Notes: generated by a model from the sequence alone, not told the origin. Shown: positions 1-9,620, counted from the stretch's first letter. The stretch: DNA of 64,000 bases from Pseudomonas abyssi (GCF_002307495.1 NZ_NTMR01000011.1:222273-286272), one strand, 5' to 3'. A program made the numbers and translations.

Positions 1-161
1 GTGGTCACGTCGAAAGACACTTTCTGGTTCTCAGCCAGGGACTTGAAGCCCTGAACCTTGATCTCGGAGAAGTGAGCGAACAGATCGTCTCCACCGCCAT
101 CCGGAGTGATGAAACCAAAACCTTTAGTGTCGTTGAACCACTTGACTGTACCAGTTGCCAT
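1..161 (-). CDS. Cold shock domain protein (CspA family), 3' end outside the window
   Basis: The visible 53 residues begin [20 protein letters not shown] and carry the RNP1 motif KGFGFI and the RNP2-like segment LFAHFSEI, both typical of cold shock domain RNA chaperones that melt mRNA structure at low temperature. The family is about 70 residues long, so roughly the last 15 to 20 codons lie before base 1. The start at 161 is preceded by AGGAATT. A long A+T-rich stretch upstream fits the long 5' leaders usual for this family. Family assignment is secure; which paralogue it is cannot be told. Confidence 0.95.
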   Translation of the reverse strand, partial: MATGTVKWFNDTKGFGFITPDGGGDDLFAHFSEIKVQGFKSLAENQKVSFDVT

Positions 162-443
162 TTCAGCTAATTCCTATCAGATTGAAATACTTGAGCTTTC
201 ACTCAATTAAGCGTGGGAATCAAAGATTACGAGATGACAAACTTACGTACTGAGAAGTGCGTTTGCAGCCTACAACTCTATCTCTTGAAAACCTACGCGC
301 TCACTCTGCGCCTTTCAGTACAACAAGTCAAGGGATCTTGACAGCCGTCCTTGGACGCGAATAAACAGCATTGAGTATACGTCAGATTCAGAAAATCACA
401 CCCTTGTTCCACATTTTTTTTAAGCCCGCGTAAAACCCCGGTT
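162..443. other. Intergenic leader and promoter region between the cold shock gene and aceK
   Basis: No gene is visible here. On the minus strand a TATACT hexamer (374-379) could be the -10 box of the cold shock gene, giving a leader of about 200 bases; no good -35 box was found at 16-18 bases. A run of eight T on the plus strand (about 415-422) lies just past the aceK stop codon, but it faces the wrong way for a leftward terminator. The long leader is consistent with post-transcriptional cold control, which is inference. Confidence 0.4.
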
Positions 444-2159
444 TCAGGGCGTTGCAGCCGCTCTGCGGTAGGGGTAGACGTCGATCACCTGACCCGCTTC
501 GATCTGGGCCTGCAGGCTTTTCCAGTAGCTGGCCTCAAACAGGTCGCCATGCATGCCGGCGAACTGGCGGCGGTGACGAATATCGGCAAACAGAAATACC
601 GGGAACTCCTCCGGAAAGACGTCATTGGGCGACACCGAGTACCAGGGCTCGGAGGCCAGCTCCTGTTCCGGGTACAACGGTTCTGGAATGACGCGGAAGT
701 TAACTTCGGTCAGGTAGCTGATCTCGTCATAGTCATAGAACACCACGCGCCCGTGCCGGGTGACGCCGAAGTTCTTCAGCAGCATGTCGCCAGGAAAGAT
801 ATTGGCCGCGGCCAGCTCTTTGATTGCCTTGCCGTAGTCGAGCAGGGCATCGTGCGTTTGCGTTTCGCTGGCGTGTTCCAGATAGATGTTCAGCGGGGTC
901 ATCCGGCGCTCGGTCCAGCAGTGGCGAATCAGGATGCTGTCGCCTTCTTCTACCACTGTCGAGGGCGCCACCTCCAGCAGCTCTTTCAGGCATTCGGGGT
1001 CGAAGCGGTCGCGGGGGAAGCGGAAGTCGGCAAACTCCTGGGTGTCGGCCATGCGACCGACGCGGTCGTGGCGCTTTACCAGTCGGTACTTTTCGATAAC
1101 GGTGGCGCGGTCGATGTTCTTGGACGGCGCAAAGCGGTCCTTGATGATCTTGAACACGGTATTGAAGCCGGGCAGGGTGAATACGCTCATCACCATGCCG
1201 CGCACGCCGGGCGCCATGATGAAGCGATCGTCGGAGTTGGCCAGGTGAGCAATCAGCGCGCGGTAGAACTCGGACTTGCCCTGCTTGTAGAACCCGATGG
1301 CGGTATACAGCTCGGCCAGGTGCTTGCCAGGTATCAATTGCTTGATGAAACCAATCAGCTCGCTGGGTACTGCGCACTCGACCATGAAATAGGAGCGAGT
1401 AAAGGAAAAGATGATTGAGACTTCCGACTCGTCAGTGATGACGGTGTCGACGCTGATGCCGCGGTTTTCCCGATGCACCAGCGGCAGAACAAAGGGCCAT
1501 TGTTCGTGCTGGCTGATGAGTCGGCCGACGAGGTAGGCGCCTTTGTTGCGGTAAAAGACGCTTTGTACCATTTCGGCGGTCAATCCGCGGTCCATCTGTG
1601 CCCAGTCGGGCAAGCCCTGCTGCAGCTCGTTGACGATCATGCCTACATCACGGGTCATGTCCTCCCAGGGCGCATCGAAGCTGTACTCGCTGAGAATCTG
1701 GTGTGCCAGCCCTTGCAGTGACCCTTCGGAGATGAAACCGCGCGTCAGCGCGATGCGCGACGGCGGACGGGTGACCGGGCGGGTGCTATGCACGAACATG
1801 GTGTCGTCGCTGATCTGGTCGTGCTGGTGCAGGCTGCAAAAGATGGAGTTGAACCAGGTTTCGGCCAGCTCGTCGTCAAAGCGCTGATCAATCAGCTGGA
1901 TATAGGCCTCACGAATGCCCGGCCAGGCGTCGACGCTCAGTATCTGGGGGCCGAAGGTGCTGCCCGCCAGCCCGTCGGCTGTTTCCTGCACCTGTTCCTC
2001 ATAGGCATTGATGCGCAAGGTGGACGCTTCCTGGATATCGTTCCAGCGCGCTTGCTCGAAGCGCGCCCGGGCGCCGGAGGTAAGGTCGCGGAAGAGTCGG
2101 CGGTAGCGATCGAAGCCGGACAGTATCTGCTGGGCTATCTGGTCTGAGGATTGGGGCAT
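444..2159 (-). CDS. aceK: Isocitrate dehydrogenase kinase/phosphatase AceK
   Basis: Bifunctional enzyme that phosphorylates and dephosphorylates isocitrate dehydrogenase, switching carbon between the TCA cycle and the glyoxylate bypass; it is cytoplasmic. The 571 residues match the usual 570-580. Family hallmarks seen include the nucleotide-binding segment [20 protein letters not shown] and the later YDYDEISYL segment with metal-binding aspartates. An in-frame GTG at 2225 would extend the protein by 22 residues, but it sits inside the cysK terminator hairpin, so ATG 2159 is preferred. It is followed by no partner gene; aceA/aceB are not in the window, as usual for Pseudomonas. Confidence 0.97.
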   Translation of the reverse strand: MPQSSDQIAQQILSGFDRYRRLFRDLTSGARARFEQARWNDIQEASTLRINAYEEQVQETADGLAGSTFGPQILSVDAWPGIREAYIQLIDQRFDDELAETWFNSIFCSLHQHDQISDDTMFVHSTRPVTRPPSRIALTRGFISEGSLQGLAHQILSEYSFDAPWEDMTRDVGMIVNELQQGLPDWAQMDRGLTAEMVQSVFYRNKGAYLVGRLISQHEQWPFVLPLVHRENRGISVDTVITDESEVSIIFSFTRSYFMVECAVPSELIGFIKQLIPGKHLAELYTAIGFYKQGKSEFYRALIAHLANSDDRFIMAPGVRGMVMSVFTLPGFNTVFKIIKDRFAPSKNIDRATVIEKYRLVKRHDRVGRMADTQEFADFRFPRDRFDPECLKELLEVAPSTVVEEGDSILIRHCWTERRMTPLNIYLEHASETQTHDALLDYGKAIKELAAANIFPGDMLLKNFGVTRHGRVVFYDYDEISYLTEVNFRVIPEPLYPEQELASEPWYSVSPNDVFPEEFPVFLFADIRHRRQFAGMHGDLFEASYWKSLQAQIEAGQVIDVYPYRRAAATP

Positions 2160-2219
2160 GGAGGGCCTGCGAGCTGAGGGGCTAAAGCTCGCAGCATAGC
2201 CAGTTGGCTGCCTGCGCGG

Positions 2220-2248
2220 CAACACCGTCGCGGTGGGCGACGGTGTTG
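2220..2248 (-). terminator. Hairpin downstream of cysK
   Basis: A perfect 12-bp inverted repeat, CAACACCGTCGC / GCGACGGTGTTG, with a 5-base loop, lies 16 bases after the cysK stop codon. No T-run follows on the minus strand, so it may act with Rho or as an RNA-stabilising end. It separates cysK from aceK. Confidence 0.6.
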
Positions 2249-2264
2249 TTCGATGGGCTGGCGC

Positions 2265-3239
2265 TTACTGAACGGTTTCCTGCTCGGTAAACAGGTCGGT
2301 GAACAGCATTGAGGACAGGTAGCGCTCGCCCGAGTCGGGCAGGATGACGACAATGGTTTTGCCTTGCATGCTTGGCTCTTCGGCCACCCGCACCGCGGCG
2401 GCCATGGCTGCGCCGCAGGAAATGCCCACCAGGATGCCTTCTTCGCGCATCAGCCGCAGGGCCATGTCCTTGGCTTCCTCGTCGCTGACCTTTTCGACCC
2501 GGTCGACTTGGCTGAGATCCAGGTTGGCGGGGACAAAGCCGGCGCCGATGCCCTGAATCTTATGCGGGCTGGGTTTGACTTCGTCGCCCTGCAGGGTTTG
2601 GGTGATCACCGGCGAGGAGCTGGGCTCGACGGCGATGGAGATGATCTGTTTGCCGCAGCTCTGCTTGATGTAGCGCGATACCCCGGTGATGGTGCCGCCG
2701 GTGCCAACGCCGGCGACCAGGGCATCAATGGCGCCGTCGGTATCTTTCCAGATCTCGGGGCCGGTGGTTTTTTCGTGGATTGCCGGGTTGGCCGGATTTT
2801 CAAACTGCTGCAGCAGCACGTAGGTGTCCGGGTGCTGGGTGGTCAGTTCCTGCGCCTTGTCGATTGCCCCCTTCATGCCTTTGGCCGGCTCCGTCAGCAC
2901 CAGTTCGGCGCCGAGTGCCTTGAGTACCTTGCGGCGTTCCAGACTCATTGAGGCGGGCATGGTCAGCACCAGTTTGTAGCCGCGCGCGGCGGCGACGAAG
3001 GCCAGGCCGATGCCGGTGTTGCCGGACGTCGGCTCGACGATGGTCATGCCGGGCTTGAGCCGTCCGCTGGACTCGGCATCCCAGATCATGCTCGCGCCGA
3101 TACGGCACTTGACCGAGTAGGCGGGATTGCGGCCTTCGATCTTGGCGAGAATGGTGACGCCCTTCGGACCAAGGCGGTTGATACGAACCAGCGGCGTGTT
3201 GCCGATGGCCTGGGAGTTGTCTGCGAATATGCGGCTCAT
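2265..3239 (-). CDS. cysK: O-acetylserine sulfhydrylase (cysteine synthase A)
   Basis: PLP enzyme that makes cysteine from O-acetylserine and sulfide in the cytoplasm. The 324-residue protein starts MSRIFADNS and follows CysK closely: [11 protein letters not shown] with the PLP lysine at about residue 44, the substrate loop [10 protein letters not shown], the phosphate loop [10 protein letters not shown] and GISCGAA near the C-terminus. CysM would be shorter and differ in the N-terminal region. Start 3239 has AAGGAG seven bases upstream. It is divergent from the AsmA-like gene at 3350 and ends in a hairpin at 2220-2248. Confidence 0.95.
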   Translation of the reverse strand: MSRIFADNSQAIGNTPLVRINRLGPKGVTILAKIEGRNPAYSVKCRIGASMIWDAESSGRLKPGMTIVEPTSGNTGIGLAFVAAARGYKLVLTMPASMSLERRKVLKALGAELVLTEPAKGMKGAIDKAQELTTQHPDTYVLLQQFENPANPAIHEKTTGPEIWKDTDGAIDALVAGVGTGGTITGVSRYIKQSCGKQIISIAVEPSSSPVITQTLQGDEVKPSPHKIQGIGAGFVPANLDLSQVDRVEKVSDEEAKDMALRLMREEGILVGISCGAAMAAAVRVAEEPSMQGKTIVVILPDSGERYLSSMLFTDLFTEQETVQ

Positions 3240-3349
3240 GATGGCGACTCCTTGTAAACAATGGCTGCAGGGTGGGCCAATCAGCCTATGCTGGGCAGGT
3301 ATTAACGTCAATTGGCTGAACCCTGGGCGACTGCGCTGGTCCATTGGGC

Positions 3350-4420
3350 ATGACACGTCGATCCAAGCTAGGTTGGTCTTTTCTGGTGCTACTGGCGCTG
3401 CTGTTGCTGGCGGTGCACCTGCTGTTGCCTTATTTCATCAAGGACCTCATGAACCGCAAGATGGCCGATATGGGCGATTATCGCGGTCATGTTGAAGACG
3501 TTGATATTGTGCTCTGGCGTGGGGCTTATCGGCTCAACCAATTGAATATCGTCAAGGTGGATGGTGAGCAGCAGGTGCCTTTTGTGCGACTGCCGCGTAC
3601 TGATATCAAGATGCGTCTGCGCCCGTTCTGGGAAAGCGGCAGTATCGTCGCTGAAGTAGACCTCTACTCCCCGCAGCTGAACTTTGTCGACGGCGATAGC
3701 GATGAGCAGAAGCAGACGGGGCAGGGCGTAGGCTGGCGTCAGGCGTTGCAGGAGCTGATTCCGGTGCGGCTGGATCGGGTAGAAGTCTACGATGGTGAAG
3801 TGGCCTTCCGTAATTTTCACTCCGAGCCGCCGGTCAATCTGTACGTCAATCAACTGCACCTGACCGCCCACAACCTGACCAACGCTGAGCAGCGCGAAGG
3901 CGCGCGTGATGCGGACCTGGAAGGCGAGGGCCTGTTGCTTGCGCACGCACCTGTGCAGTTTTCCTCGCGCTTCGATCCCTTGGGGGACTGGGAGAATGCG
4001 GATATGCGCCTGCGCGTAACCGATGTCGAGCTACCGCGACTGAATGACTTTGCGACCGCTTATGGGCGCTTTGATTTCAACGCAGGCACCGGCGATCTTG
4101 TCCTGGAAGCGGAGGTTCGCGACGGTCAGATGCAGGGCTATATCAAGCCGCTGGTGCGCGGTGCGGACATCTTTGACGTGCAGCAAGATTTGCGCAACCC
4201 GGAAAAGAGCCTGGTTCGCGGGCTGTGGGAAGCCGTTGTCGGGGGCGGACAGCAACTGTTGCAGAACCAGCAGGCCGATCAATTTGCCACCCGTGTAGAC
4301 CTGGAGGGCTCCGTCCGCTCCCCTGATGTCAGCGCCTGGCAGGCGTTTTTCAATATTTTGCGAAATGCCTTTGTTGAGGCGTTTACCAGCCGCTTCGAAC
4401 GAGTCGACGCGGACCAGTAA
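3350..4420 (+). CDS. AsmA/DUF748-like inner-membrane-anchored protein
   Basis: The 356-residue protein has one N-terminal transmembrane segment (about residues 6-28) and a long periplasmic part rich in beta strands, as in DUF748/AsmA-type proteins thought to bridge or organise the envelope. Visible features include repeated strand-like blocks, the [19 protein letters not shown] segment, and a C-terminal amphipathic stretch after residue 300. A TTG at 3344 could also start it, but ATG 3350 is more likely. It stands alone between cysK and the MoxR gene. No enzyme motif is seen; the precise role is unknown. Confidence 0.7.
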   Translation: MTRRSKLGWSFLVLLALLLLAVHLLLPYFIKDLMNRKMADMGDYRGHVEDVDIVLWRGAYRLNQLNIVKVDGEQQVPFVRLPRTDIKMRLRPFWESGSIVAEVDLYSPQLNFVDGDSDEQKQTGQGVGWRQALQELIPVRLDRVEVYDGEVAFRNFHSEPPVNLYVNQLHLTAHNLTNAEQREGARDADLEGEGLLLAHAPVQFSSRFDPLGDWENADMRLRVTDVELPRLNDFATAYGRFDFNAGTGDLVLEAEVRDGQMQGYIKPLVRGADIFDVQQDLRNPEKSLVRGLWEAVVGGGQQLLQNQQADQFATRVDLEGSVRSPDVSAWQAFFNILRNAFVEAFTSRFERVDADQ

Positions 4421-4453
4421 CAGCGCCTGAATCTATCTCGCAGTGACTGATAA

Positions 4454-4476
4454 CCCGGCATCAGCCGGGCTTTGGT
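4454..4476 (+). terminator. Terminator after the AsmA-like gene
   Basis: A CCCGGC-ATCA-GCCGGG hairpin followed by CTTTGGTT lies 34 bases past the stop codon at 4420. The stem is short and the T-run interrupted, so strength is uncertain. Confidence 0.5.
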
Positions 4477-4569
4477 TCCCGTAGCCCGCGTTTACAGTGC
4501 AAACAGGCACAGGCTATAGTTTTCGATCTTTTTTCTGGTTTAACACGGCTCCGGCCCAAGGAATATCCG

Positions 4570-5415
4570 ATGAAGTTCGAAGGTACTCAGTCCTACGTCG
4601 CTACCGACGACCTGAAACTGGCGGTTAACGCCGCTATCACACTGGAACGCCCGCTGCTGATCAAGGGTGAGCCGGGCACCGGTAAAACCATGCTGGCTGA
4701 ACAACTGGCCGAGTCCATGGGCGCCAAACTGATTACCTGGCACATCAAGTCCACCACCAAGGCGCACCAGGGCCTGTACGAGTACGACGCCGTCAGCCGC
4801 CTGCGTGACTCGCAGCTCGGTGTCGACAAGGTTCACGACGTCGCCAACTACATCAAGAAAGGCAAGCTGTGGGAGGCTTTCGAGTCGGAAGAACGCGCCA
4901 TTCTGCTGATTGACGAGATCGACAAGGCCGACATCGAGTTTCCGAACGACCTGCTGCAAGAGCTCGACAAGATGGAGTTCTATGTCTACGAGACCAATCA
5001 GACCATCAAGGCCAAGCAGCGTCCGATCATCATCATTACCTCCAACAACGAGAAAGAGCTGCCAGACGCCTTCCTGCGCCGCTGCTTCTTCCACTACATC
5101 GCTTTCCCCGATCGCGACACCATGAAGAAGATTGTGGAAGTGCACTTCCCTAAGATCGAGAGTGCGCTGCTGTCCGAAGCCATGGATATCTTTTTCGATG
5201 TACGCAAGGTGCCGGGTATCAAGAAGAAGCCGTCTACCTCCGAGCTGGTTGACTGGCTGAAGCTGCTGATGGCTGACCAGATTCCCGAAGCGGTGCTGCG
5301 TGATCGCGACCCGACCAAGGCGATTCCGCCACTCTACGGCGCGCTGGTCAAGAATGAGCAGGATGTCCAGCTGCTGGAACGTCTGGCCTTCATGACCCGT
5401 CGCCAGAACCGCTAG
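4570..5415 (+). CDS. MoxR-family AAA+ ATPase
   Basis: AAA+ ATPase of 281 residues with Walker A GEPGTGKT (33-40), Walker B LLIDEID (112-118), sensor-1 region IIITSNN and the arginine-finger region FLRRCFFHYIAFP. MoxR ATPases usually act as chaperones that load metals or remodel complexes together with a VWA-domain partner, and such a partner follows at 5534. AAGGAATATCCG supplies the ribosome binding site. The stop codon is TAG; its final G is the first base of the 105-bp repeat element behind it. The specific client is unknown. Confidence 0.93.
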   Translation: MKFEGTQSYVATDDLKLAVNAAITLERPLLIKGEPGTGKTMLAEQLAESMGAKLITWHIKSTTKAHQGLYEYDAVSRLRDSQLGVDKVHDVANYIKKGKLWEAFESEERAILLIDEIDKADIEFPNDLLQELDKMEFYVYETNQTIKAKQRPIIIITSNNEKELPDAFLRRCFFHYIAFPDRDTMKKIVEVHFPKIESALLSEAMDIFFDVRKVPGIKKKPSTSELVDWLKLLMADQIPEAVLRDRDPTKAIPPLYGALVKNEQDVQLLERLAFMTRRQNR

Positions 5416-5519
5416 CAGGCGGTTGAAAATCGACCTGCGGAGCGAGCGCGACCATCCAATAGCAGCCTGGTAACTGAACCCGGCGCTGGCCGCATCGCCC
5501 GCGTTTTTCAACAACCTGC
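5415..5519. repeat. 105-bp element with 15-bp terminal inverted repeats (MITE-like)
   Basis: The gap between the MoxR and VWA genes is bounded by GCAGGCGGTTGAAAA (5415-5429) and TTTTCAACAACCTGC (5505-5519), which are inverted repeats matching at 13 of 15 positions. The interior has no reading frame. Similar TTGAAAAA-ended intergenic repeats occur in Pseudomonas genomes as far as I recall. No target-site duplication is visible. It could be a non-autonomous mobile element or a long mRNA hairpin that tunes expression of the second gene. Confidence 0.55.
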
Positions 5520-5533
5520 CAAGGGGGTGCCCG

Positions 5534-6712
5534 ATGTTACTGGGCCTGTTCAATGAAATGCGTGCAGCCAAGGTACCGGTGTCGGTTCGCGAGCTGCTCG
5601 ATCTGATCAATGCGCTGAAGCACCATGTGGTGTTCGCCGATATGAACGAGTTTTACTATCTGGCGCGCACGGTCATGGTCAAGGATGAACGCCATTTCGA
5701 CAAGTTCGACCGTGCCTTTGGTGCCTATTTCAAGGGGCTGGAAAACCTCGATCAGCTGATTGAGGCGATGATTCCCGATGATTGGCTGCGCAAGGAGTTC
5801 GAGCGCATGCTGACTGAGGAAGAGAAGGCCAAGATCCAGACCCTTGGTGGTCTGGACAAGCTGATCGAAGAATTTAAGAAACGCCTCGAAGAGCAGAAAG
5901 AGCGCCACGAAGGCGGCAACAAATGGGTCGGCACCGGTGGTACCAGCCCGTTTGGTTCCGGTGGTTTCAACCCTGAGGGTATTCGAGTCGGAGACGCCGG
6001 CAAACGCCAGGGCAAGGCAGTCAAGGTCTGGGATCAGCGCGAATACAAGAACCTGGATGATCAGGTGGAGCTGGGTACGCGCAACATTAAGGTGGCGCTG
6101 CGGCGTCTGCGCAAATTCGCCCGTCAGGGCGCTGCAGACGAGCTGGATATCGATGGCACCATTGACCACACCGCCAAGGATGCGGGCCTGCTGAATATCC
6201 AGATGCGGCCGGAGCGGCGCAACGCGGTCAAGCTGCTGCTGCTATTTGATATCGGCGGGTCAATGGATGCACACATCAAGGTGTGCGAAGAACTGTTTTC
6301 CGCCTGCCGTACCGAGTTCAAGCATCTGGAGTACTACTACTTCCACAACTGCATTTACGAGTCAGTCTGGAAGAACAACATGCGCCGTACCAGCGAGCGT
6401 ACCTCGACGCTGGACCTGCTGCACAAGTACGGGCCGGACTACAAGGTGGTGTTTGTCGGTGACGCGGCCATGGCGCCTTACGAGATTACCCAGCCGGGTG
6501 GCAGCGTGGAGCATTGGAACGAGGAGGCGGGCTACGTCTGGATTCAGCGCTTCATGGAAAAATACAAGAAGCTCATCTGGATCAATCCGTATCCCAAGGA
6601 TGCCTGGGAGTACACCTCGTCGACCAAGCTGATTCGCGAGTTGATTGAAGACAAGATGTACCCGTTGACCTTGCAGGGTCTGGAAGACGGCATGAAGCAC
6701 CTCAGCAAGTAG
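5534..6712 (+). CDS. VWA (CoxE-like) protein, partner of the MoxR ATPase
   Basis: The 392-residue protein has a helical N-terminal half, a charged linker (about residues 95-165, with a Gly-rich stretch near 130-150) and a C-terminal von Willebrand A domain. The metal site reads DIGGSM at residues 239-244, so the first serine of the canonical DxSxS is glycine. The later FVGDAAMAPYEI segment fits the third metal loop. The position directly after the MoxR ATPase fits the known MoxR-VWA pairing. AAGGGGGTGCCCG precedes the ATG. The target is unknown; cytoplasmic location is inferred from the absence of signal or membrane segments. Confidence 0.85.
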   Translation: MLLGLFNEMRAAKVPVSVRELLDLINALKHHVVFADMNEFYYLARTVMVKDERHFDKFDRAFGAYFKGLENLDQLIEAMIPDDWLRKEFERMLTEEEKAKIQTLGGLDKLIEEFKKRLEEQKERHEGGNKWVGTGGTSPFGSGGFNPEGIRVGDAGKRQGKAVKVWDQREYKNLDDQVELGTRNIKVALRRLRKFARQGAADELDIDGTIDHTAKDAGLLNIQMRPERRNAVKLLLLFDIGGSMDAHIKVCEELFSACRTEFKHLEYYYFHNCIYESVWKNNMRRTSERTSTLDLLHKYGPDYKVVFVGDAAMAPYEITQPGGSVEHWNEEAGYVWIQRFMEKYKKLIWINPYPKDAWEYTSSTKLIRELIEDKMYPLTLQGLEDGMKHLSK

Positions 6713-6725
6713 TTTGCCTGTGCTC

Positions 6726-6751
6726 TCGACCTCAGGCTTGCCTGAGGTCGA
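6726..6751 (+). terminator. Hairpin after the VWA gene
   Basis: A perfect 11-bp stem TCGACCTCAGG / CCTGAGGTCGA with a CTTG loop begins 13 bases after the stop codon at 6712. No T-run follows, so Rho-independent termination is uncertain. The rest of the gap to 6910 shows nothing else. Confidence 0.5.
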
Positions 6752-6910
6752 AGGCTACCGGCGCCCACGCTTTGCACAGCAGGCCCCACCTGCTGGACTG
6801 GCGCGCTGCCTTCTGGGCGCTGGTCTCTTCACGTGATGTTTCTACCTAATCGGTGTTGCCCGGTTGCTAACCACTACGGGTGATGGGCGCAGGCGTCAGC
6901 CTGTGGTCAA

Positions 6911-7942
6911 GTGGCGAGAAACAACCAAGGCAGGTTTCTTGTGCACCCCCACACCATTCCCCATAGCGTTGACGGTCGCTGGCTGCTGGCGCTGTATCTG
7001 ATCATTCCTCTGTCACTGCTTGTGGTGCTGGCCGACCTGCTGCTTTTGGGTCGTCACTGGCAGCAGCAATGGCTTCCGGATGACCCCAACGATTGGGCTG
7101 TGTGGGCGCTACTGTTCGGGCTGCCGCACATTGTGGCCAGCGCGCTAACTGTTGCTAAACCGGCCTACATCGGCCACTTCTGGCGGCGCCTGTTACCTGC
7201 ATTGCTGGTGTTCTGCGCTATCAGCCTGCTGGGGCTACTGGGGCCGCAGCCGCTGAGTTATCAGGTGCTTTTCGTCTTCTTCGCTGCTTTCACGGTGTAT
7301 CACGTGCTGTCGCAGCAGTTAGGGATCGGGCTGGTACTGGCCGGGCTACGCCCGGATGCGCTGTTTTTGCGCTGGAAGTGGACGGCCATCGTCAGCGGTT
7401 TGGCCATTTACCTCAACGTGTACGGCCAGCAATTTCTTGGGCGGGTGCAGATTGCAGGGGTAGACCTCTACCAGCTGCTGGGTGTGGCTGGCGCTCTGCT
7501 ATGCGCGGCGCTGATGTTGCTGACCTGGCAATTGGCGCGGCTGACTGAGGGGCGACTGGGGCGCGCCTACCTGTGGGCCAACGCGCTGCTGTTGCTCTCG
7601 GCACTGTTGATCGATCGGCTCGGCTACACGCTGTTCGTGATTTTGATGCCGCGCCTGATCCATGACCTGACCGCGTACAGCGTGTACATCACCCATGATC
7701 GCAACCGCAACCAGGGGGGTGAGCCTGGCTGGTTATACCGTTGGTTGCCGCGCGGGCGCTGGGTGCCGCTGCTCTGGTTGCCGTTGTGTTCGGTTGCCAT
7801 CGCCTGGCCGCTGAACAATCTGCAGCACTACTGGCCGGTGGCGGCGGTCGTGCTTGTGGTGTCGTTCATGCATTACTACTACGAGGGCTTTGTCTGGCGC
7901 GGGGACAGTCCGCTGCGCAGACATGTGCGATTCAGTCGCTAG
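6911..7942 (+). CDS. Polytopic membrane protein with conserved-looking histidines (Brp/Blh-like)
   Basis: The 343-residue protein has about eight to nine transmembrane helices. Histidines sit at helix ends: GLPH (about residue 73), YHVLSQQ, LIHDLTAYSVYITHD and HYYYEGFVWR near the C-terminus. Membrane-edge histidines of this kind are seen in the Brp/Blh carotenoid-cleaving family and other membrane metalloenzymes; the resemblance is in pattern, and I cannot confirm homology. GTG 6911 gives the longest frame. GTG 6941 has a better ribosome binding site (AAGGCAGG) and would give 333 residues. It is convergent with the PhnA-type gene, with a 15-base gap. Confidence 0.5.
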   Translation: MARNNQGRFLVHPHTIPHSVDGRWLLALYLIIPLSLLVVLADLLLLGRHWQQQWLPDDPNDWAVWALLFGLPHIVASALTVAKPAYIGHFWRRLLPALLVFCAISLLGLLGPQPLSYQVLFVFFAAFTVYHVLSQQLGIGLVLAGLRPDALFLRWKWTAIVSGLAIYLNVYGQQFLGRVQIAGVDLYQLLGVAGALLCAALMLLTWQLARLTEGRLGRAYLWANALLLLSALLIDRLGYTLFVILMPRLIHDLTAYSVYITHDRNRNQGGEPGWLYRWLPRGRWVPLLWLPLCSVAIAWPLNNLQHYWPVAAVVLVVSFMHYYYEGFVWRGDSPLRRHVRFSR

Positions 7943-7957
7943 TGCTGTGCCGCGGCC

Positions 7958-8293
7958 TCAGGCCTTTTTGACAAACTCGGACTTGAGCTTCATCGGGCCG
8001 ATGCCGTCGATGCGGCAGTCGATGTCGTGATCGCCGTCTACCAGGCGAATGTTCTTCACTTTGGTGCCCACCTTGACGACCAGAGAAGAACCTTTGACTT
8101 TCAGGTCCTTGATCACGGTGACGCTGTCCCCGTCGCTCAGCGGGTTGCCGTTGGCATCAGTGATGGTTTTGCTGTCATTGCTTTGCTCATCTTCCGACCA
8201 CTCGTGCGCGCATTCCGGGCAGACATACAGCAGGCCATCCTGGTAGGTATAGGTTGATTGGCAGGCAGGGCAGTGGGGCAGATCGCTCATCAT
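7958..8293 (-). CDS. PhnA/YjdM-type zinc ribbon protein
   Basis: A 111-residue protein with an N-terminal zinc ribbon, CPAC then CPEC (about residues 8-31), followed by the compact beta domain [20 protein letters not shown] typical of PhnA/YjdM. Despite the name, the family is not shown to cleave phosphonates and its cellular role is unclear. There are three in-frame ATGs at 8299, 8293 and 8290; AAAAGG upstream favours 8293. It is a single gene with no phn neighbours. Confidence 0.9.
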   Translation of the reverse strand: MMSDLPHCPACQSTYTYQDGLLYVCPECAHEWSEDEQSNDSKTITDANGNPLSDGDSVTVIKDLKVKGSSLVVKVGTKVKNIRLVDGDHDIDCRIDGIGPMKLKSEFVKKA

Positions 8294-8398
8294 GAACACC
8301 TTTTACTGGCGATGACCCTGCGTGGTGCAGGGTCTTTGGCGCGGCATGATGCACCAAGCGTGCGGCGCTGTCCAATTGGCCAGGTCGCACGCCCGGAC

Positions 8399-9535
8399 TT
8401 ATTCCTGCGGTTTGGCGACGATACGCCGGTCATCGCTGCTGATCAGCAGCAGATTGCCTTGTTCGTCCAGATCAAAGCGGTGCAGGTGTTGCAGCAGGTC
8501 AAACATCTGCTGGTCCTGTTGCATCAGCGGGTCCATACAGGCCCGCAGGGTGGCCGCGACCGCTTTGGTACTGAGGCTTTCGCCATCAAGCTGATAGCTG
8601 CTGGTGAACTGGTTGCAGGCGCCCTGGCCACCAAACAGGCCGTCGGCGTTGAATTGCAGGGTAGCCGGATGTTCCGGATCAACCGCAGCGCCGTTGATGC
8701 TGACGACTTGCCAGGGTTGGGCCGTGAGCAGGCTCTGTGGTGAACCTCCGCAGCCTGTCAGCGGAGTCTCGCCGCTGTGCACCGTTACCTGATAGGGGTG
8801 TGGCATGCCGGTCATGCTGTCACGGCATAGCTGCGGGGTCACGTCGACTCGCAGCTGGTTGTTTTGATTGCTGGCATCAAACTGGTAGCTCTCACCGGCC
8901 ATGGTGGCGGTAGGGGTGGGCGTCAGCTGTGTCGCAGTCTGTCCCTGGCGGTTGAGGGCGATGCGCTGGGCGTCCATCTCCAGCGTCCAGCCGGGCTCGT
9001 TGCCTCCGGCCCGCAGCGGCAGCAGTGCGCTGACGTCTACAATCTGCGCGTCGTCCGCAACGCGCCCATTCACCTGGATCATGGTCAGCAGCCCCATATT
9101 GTTGACCTGCTGAGTGACGTCAATAGGGTTGCTGGTATCGGTGGTCCACAGCAGTTGTCCTGCAGCATCGCGGATCTGCGCCGAGACGCTGTAGCGCAGG
9201 CGAGCATCGAACATTCGGGGCTCAACGTCCAGTTCGAAGGGCACTGGTACCTGCGTGCCGATCAGGGTGATGGTCTGCTCGGCCAGCACTGCGGCGGGCG
9301 CATCTGCGCGTGAAACATCAGACAGTTTTACCTGAGCGACGCTGCCCGGAGGCAGGGCGATGCGTTCACGGTAGCCGATTGAGCCGGTGACCAGGCTGGT
9401 ACGAGGTGTCACCTGTTCTTCGAGGGTGTCGGGCTGTTCACCGGCGCCGTCTGCCTGGTTGCTGTTGTTGGCGCAGGCGCCGAGCGCTGCGCCAAGGGCA
9501 ATCGGCAGCAGGTAGCGGATTGAGGGGTTGGGCAT
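8399..9535 (-). CDS. Lipoprotein with YbaY-type and META domains
   Basis: The 378-residue protein has a lipoprotein signal ending in LGAC (Cys about residue 21), so it should be lipid-anchored in the envelope. Residues about 45-155 look like a YbaY-type beta domain (GSIGYRERIALPPGSVAQVKLSDVS cut short here), followed by a middle domain with a disulfide-capable cysteine pair. The C-terminal 110 residues form a META/HslJ-like domain (WQVVSINGAAV, GGQGACNQFTSSY, TLRACMDP). META domains are linked to heat and oxidant resistance. TGGAGGGAATCCC precedes the ATG. Domain calls are by pattern; function is unproven. Confidence 0.8.
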   Translation of the reverse strand: MPNPSIRYLLPIALGAALGACANNSNQADGAGEQPDTLEEQVTPRTSLVTGSIGYRERIALPPGSVAQVKLSDVSRADAPAAVLAEQTITLIGTQVPVPFELDVEPRMFDARLRYSVSAQIRDAAGQLLWTTDTSNPIDVTQQVNNMGLLTMIQVNGRVADDAQIVDVSALLPLRAGGNEPGWTLEMDAQRIALNRQGQTATQLTPTPTATMAGESYQFDASNQNNQLRVDVTPQLCRDSMTGMPHPYQVTVHSGETPLTGCGGSPQSLLTAQPWQVVSINGAAVDPEHPATLQFNADGLFGGQGACNQFTSSYQLDGESLSTKAVAATLRACMDPLMQQDQQMFDLLQHLHRFDLDEQGNLLLISSDDRRIVAKPQE

Positions 9536-9602
9536 GGGATTCCCTCCAGCAGGGTCGCCGAGGCGACAAGGTCCATAGGTCAGCTTTGAGTGTAAACCAA
9601 TT

Positions 9603-9620
9603 CGCCCGGCGTGCCGGGCG
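9603..9620 (-). terminator. Terminator of cti
   Basis: An 8-bp stem CGCCCGGC / GCCGGGCG with a GT loop lies 17 bases past the cti stop codon. On the minus strand AATTGGTTT follows; on the plus strand CTTTGGTTTT follows. It separates cti from the META lipoprotein gene. Confidence 0.55.

Noticed and set aside
2265..3239. Calling the cysteine synthase cysM
   Set aside because: Its sequence and 324-residue length follow CysK ([25 protein letters not shown]), not CysM.
4540..5610. A 356-residue open frame on the minus strand opposite the MoxR gene
   Set aside because: The plus-strand ATPase has all AAA+ motifs; the antisense frame is a by-product of its codon use.
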